Shown here piece after piece: positions 61,926 to 64,000 of a stretch of DNA of 64,000 bases. This DNA comes from Alkalihalophilus pseudofirmus. GTDB lineage: Bacteria; Bacillota; Bacilli; Bacillales; Bacillaceae_D. Each line of letters begins with the position of its first letter. Within the stretch, counting starts at the first letter, position 1. The translations under genes were made by a program, and so were the position numbers. The DNA is taken from positions 1,220,001 to 1,284,000 of the forward strand of contig NZ_CP117835.1 in NCBI RefSeq assembly GCF_029094545.1, written 5' to 3'. The notes under the pieces are model-generated. The model was not told the origin of the DNA. It worked only from the letters and a program-made list of their open reading frames with translations, and made no database searches.

Positions 61926-63773
61926 ATGTGTGGTATTACTGGGTGGATTGACTGGCGGCGCGATATGAGAAAAGAAGAAGCGGAAGTATTAAAGATGGCT
62001 GAAACCCTCAATAGAAGGGGTCCAGATGATATGAATGTGTGGACTTCTAAGCATGTGGGCTTTGGTCACGCAAGACTTATTGTTGTTGACCCAGAAGGCG
62101 GAATACAGCCGATGAGCAGAACGTATAAAAATAAAACCTATACGATATGTTATAACGGTGAATTATACAATACAGAAGATATTCGTAAAGAGCTGCTATC
62201 AGCTGGTCATGACTTTAGCGGCCATTCCGACACTGAGGTATTATTGAAGTCCTATATTGAATGGGGTTATCAATGCCTCGAGAAATTAAATGGAATTTTT
62301 GCATTTGCTATTTGGAATGATCAAGATGAAAGTCTGTTTATGGCAAGAGATAGACTTGGAGTGAAGCCCCTGTTTTACACAGTACGAAACGGATGTTTAC
62401 TATTTGGTTCGGAGTTGAAAGCACTCCTGGCTCACCGTGATATAGAGCCTGTTGTTGACAGGGAAGGTATTGCAGAAATTATGGGGCTAGGACCGTCGCG
62501 AACACCTGGCCATGGGGTGTTCAAAGATATAAATGAGCTTCGTCCTGCTCACATGTTAATTTATGACCGGAATGGTGCGAAAATCAGCCGTTACTGGACA
62601 CTTAAAAGTAAACCCCACCCCCATTCAATGGAGGAAACCGCTGCACATATCCGTGAATTAATGGAGGATATTGTAGAGAGGCAATTATTTGCTGATGTAC
62701 CAGTCGGTTTATTTTTATCTGGGGGGGTAGATTCAAGTGCATTAACAGCTCTAGCTGCAAAGGTACATGATAAGCAAGGCTTGGGTGCCGTTCGGAGTTA
62801 TTCGGTTGATTATGATGAAAATGATAAATACTTTAAAGCAAATGATTTTCAGCCAAATGCAGATGGACCCTGGATAAAGCTCGTTTCTGATTCATTTAAA
62901 ACAAAGCATTATAATGCCATTATTTCTATTGATGAACTAGCAAATCAACTGAAAGAAGCTGTTCGGGTACGGGATTTACCGGGCATGGCAGATATAGATT
63001 CATCTCTTCTATGGTTTTGTAGGGAAATAAAGAAAGATGTGACAGTGGGGCTCTCTGGCGAGTGTGCGGATGAAATTTTCGGAGGATACCCGTGGTTTCA
63101 TAAACCTGAGATCATGAATGTTGATATGTTTCCATGGATGCGCTCCATTGATGAGCGGCAAGATTTATTAAATGAAAAATGGCAGAAGAAAATTAATTTA
63201 AAAAGATATGTGTACGACAGGTATAAAGAAACGATCTCTGAAACTCCAAGATTTAATGGTGACACGAAAGAAGAAGCACGAAGGAGAGAGATCTCTTATT
63301 TAAATATCATTTGGTTTATGACCAATTTATTAGATAGAAAAGATCGTATGAGTATGGGGGCAAGTCTTGAAGTTCGTGTTCCATTTTCAGATCACCGCTT
63401 AGTTGAGTATGTATGGAATATCCCGTGGGAGATGAAACAATTAGGCGGAAGAGAAAAAGGAATTCTGCGAAAATCATTAGAGGGCTTATTGCCAGATGAG
63501 ATTTTGTATCGAAAGAAAAGTCCTTATCCTAAGACCCATCACCCGAGCTACACAGAAGCTGTTCAAAAAGGGATCCAAGAGATTCTGGCTCAAGATGACT
63601 CGCCCATTTTTGAATTTATTAATAAAGAAAAGCTGAGAGAAATAGCTGATAGCGGAGGGCTTTCAACAGGCACCCCTTATTTTGGGCAGTTGATGGCAGG
63701 ACCGCAGCTTTTAGCGCATTTTATTCAGATGGACTTTTGGCTGAGAGAGTACGGAGTCAAAATAGAAGGATAA
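61926..63773 (+). CDS. asnO: Asparagine synthase (glutamine-hydrolysing, AsnO/AsnB-type)
   Basis: 615 residues. Class-II glutamine amidotransferase domain with Cys2 nucleophile (MCGITGWID), GHSDTEVLLK, RDRLGVKPLFY; synthetase domain with the PP-loop LFLSGGVDSSALTAL. Length and residues fit B. subtilis AsnO, which is made in sporulation (sigmaE); a CATAATTT -10-like element (61845-61852) is compatible. Aspartate plus glutamine gives asparagine. Confidence 0.93.
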   Translation: MCGITGWIDWRRDMRKEEAEVLKMAETLNRRGPDDMNVWTSKHVGFGHARLIVVDPEGGIQPMSRTYKNKTYTICYNGELYNTEDIRKELLSAGHDFSGHSDTEVLLKSYIEWGYQCLEKLNGIFAFAIWNDQDESLFMARDRLGVKPLFYTVRNGCLLFGSELKALLAHRDIEPVVDREGIAEIMGLGPSRTPGHGVFKDINELRPAHMLIYDRNGAKISRYWTLKSKPHPHSMEETAAHIRELMEDIVERQLFADVPVGLFLSGGVDSSALTALAAKVHDKQGLGAVRSYSVDYDENDKYFKANDFQPNADGPWIKLVSDSFKTKHYNAIISIDELANQLKEAVRVRDLPGMADIDSSLLWFCREIKKDVTVGLSGECADEIFGGYPWFHKPEIMNVDMFPWMRSIDERQDLLNEKWQKKINLKRYVYDRYKETISETPRFNGDTKEEARRREISYLNIIWFMTNLLDRKDRMSMGASLEVRVPFSDHRLVEYVWNIPWEMKQLGGREKGILRKSLEGLLPDEILYRKKSPYPKTHHPSYTEAVQKGIQEILAQDDSPIFEFINKEKLREIADSGGLSTGTPYFGQLMAGPQLLAHFIQMDFWLREYGVKIEG

Positions 63774-63779
63774 TTAGAG

Positions 63780-63808
63780 AACGGCCTTACGTTGTAGGGC
63801 TGTTTTTT
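63780..63808 (+). terminator. Terminator after the asparagine synthase gene
   Basis: Stem AACGGCC...GGGCTGTT with inner TAC/GTA pair and T7. Confidence 0.8.
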
Positions 63809-63875
63809 TATATTGTAGATTTATTTAGAGGTTGCATGTATAGGTAAGTTGAAGTAAGATATTCAGTAATGAAAG

Positions 63876-63904
63876 AAATGACCGTTTTAGTAAAATGGTC
63901 ATTT
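63876..63904 (+). promoter_or_regulatory. Operator-like palindrome before the last TetR gene
   Basis: AAATGACC (63876-63883) and GGTCATTT (63897-63904) with an inner TTTTA / TAAAA pair, 16 bases before the gene: a perfect 8-base dyad in a 29-base site, very typical of TetR autoregulation. Confidence 0.65.
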
Positions 63905-63919
63905 TGCAAGGGTGATGAT

Positions 63920-64000
63920 ATGTTAGCAAATAAAAAAGAAACGATTTTAGAGGCTGCTGGTCAATCTTTTTCGATGTTTGGATACAAAGGAACAACGATC
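63920..64000 (+). CDS. TetR family regulator, N-terminal fragment
   Basis: 27 codons to the end of the window: MLANKKETILEAAGQS, then FSMFGYKGTTI, the start of a TetR DNA-binding domain. Cut by the window edge. GGGTGATGAT precedes the ATG. Likely autoregulates through the upstream palindrome. Confidence 0.8.
   Translation, partial: MLANKKETILEAAGQSFSMFGYKGTTI

Noticed and set aside
1-64000. CRISPR array, prophage, transposase, rRNA or tRNA genes
   Set aside because: No regularly spaced repeats, phage structural genes, transposase motifs or tRNA-like cloverleaf were found on either strand.

Overview
The window looks like a chromosomal stretch of a spore-forming, motile, low-GC Gram-positive bacterium of the family Bacillaceae, probably an alkaliphile. 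It holds two complete GerA-type germination receptor operons, TnrA, DarB (CbpB), AsnO-like asparagine synthase, ArtPQR, YqjA/YqjH/YqjM/YqjQ homologues in an order recalling the B. subtilis yqi-yqj region, strong AGGAGG-type ribosome binding sites and many U-rich terminators. A NaChBac-type sodium channel with the TLESWAS filter and a large BCCT betaine transporter fit the sodium-based physiology of alkaliphilic bacilli. No rRNA, tRNA, CRISPR array, transposase or prophage gene was seen.

Layout. 1-820: end of an NCS2 purine permease, then tag. 845-5206 (minus): first ger operon, preceded by a TM2-like membrane gene and a 41-codon ORF. 5350-6001 (minus): DUF1659-DUF2922-YvrJ mini-operon. 6244-8804: BCCT transporter with an acidic repetitive tail and a sigmaB-like promoter, then a TetR regulator. 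8929-12802: YtkA-like lipoprotein facing a lipoprotein/response regulator/kinase operon. 12898-16668 (minus): second ger operon. 16795-21644: TauE exporter, soluble PAS kinase, PilZ protein, LysE exporter, YqcI protein. 21894-24488: small lipoprotein and artPQR. 24588-30131: yqjA, L,D-transpeptidase, Prli42, methylmalonyl-CoA epimerase, M20 peptidase, YqzH-like protein and DNA polymerase IV.

30167-35649 is a late-flagellar island with a good sigmaD promoter: a FliK-like long protein, a stand-alone FlhB C-terminal-like protein, FliS, flagellin and YaaR. 35686-40036 holds a CPBP protease, SRPBCC protein, NamA, DarB and a DUF4097 lipoprotein. The sulfate assimilation genes yezD-cysH-sat-cysP-cysC (40246-44251) are separated from the siroheme genes sumT/hemD-sirB-sirC (48187-51118) by a minus-strand block (subtilase, GNAT, deacetylase, tnrA). 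A perfect match to the TnrA box lies between tnrA and the siroheme genes. 51152-56432: folE2, aspartokinase, sodium channel and a flavoprotein, followed by a 129-bp structured repeat. 56807-60359 (minus): proB-proA-proI behind a proline T-box whose specifier reads CCU. 60475-63773: YqjQ-like SDR and asparagine synthase. The window ends in a TetR gene with a near-perfect operator palindrome.

Themes: sporulation and germination (two ger operons, asparagine synthase), osmotic and sodium physiology (BCCT, sodium channel), amino acid and sulfur nutrition (Art, Pro, Cys, siroheme), and motility. Several genes share their last codons with the stem of their transcription terminator. The most novel-looking items are the sigmaD-driven FliK-like/FlhB-like pair ahead of fliS-hag, the TM-Cache-like-subtilase protein, the acidic repeat tail of the BCCT carrier, the small sigma-region-3-like protein and the 41-codon ORF leading the first ger operon.
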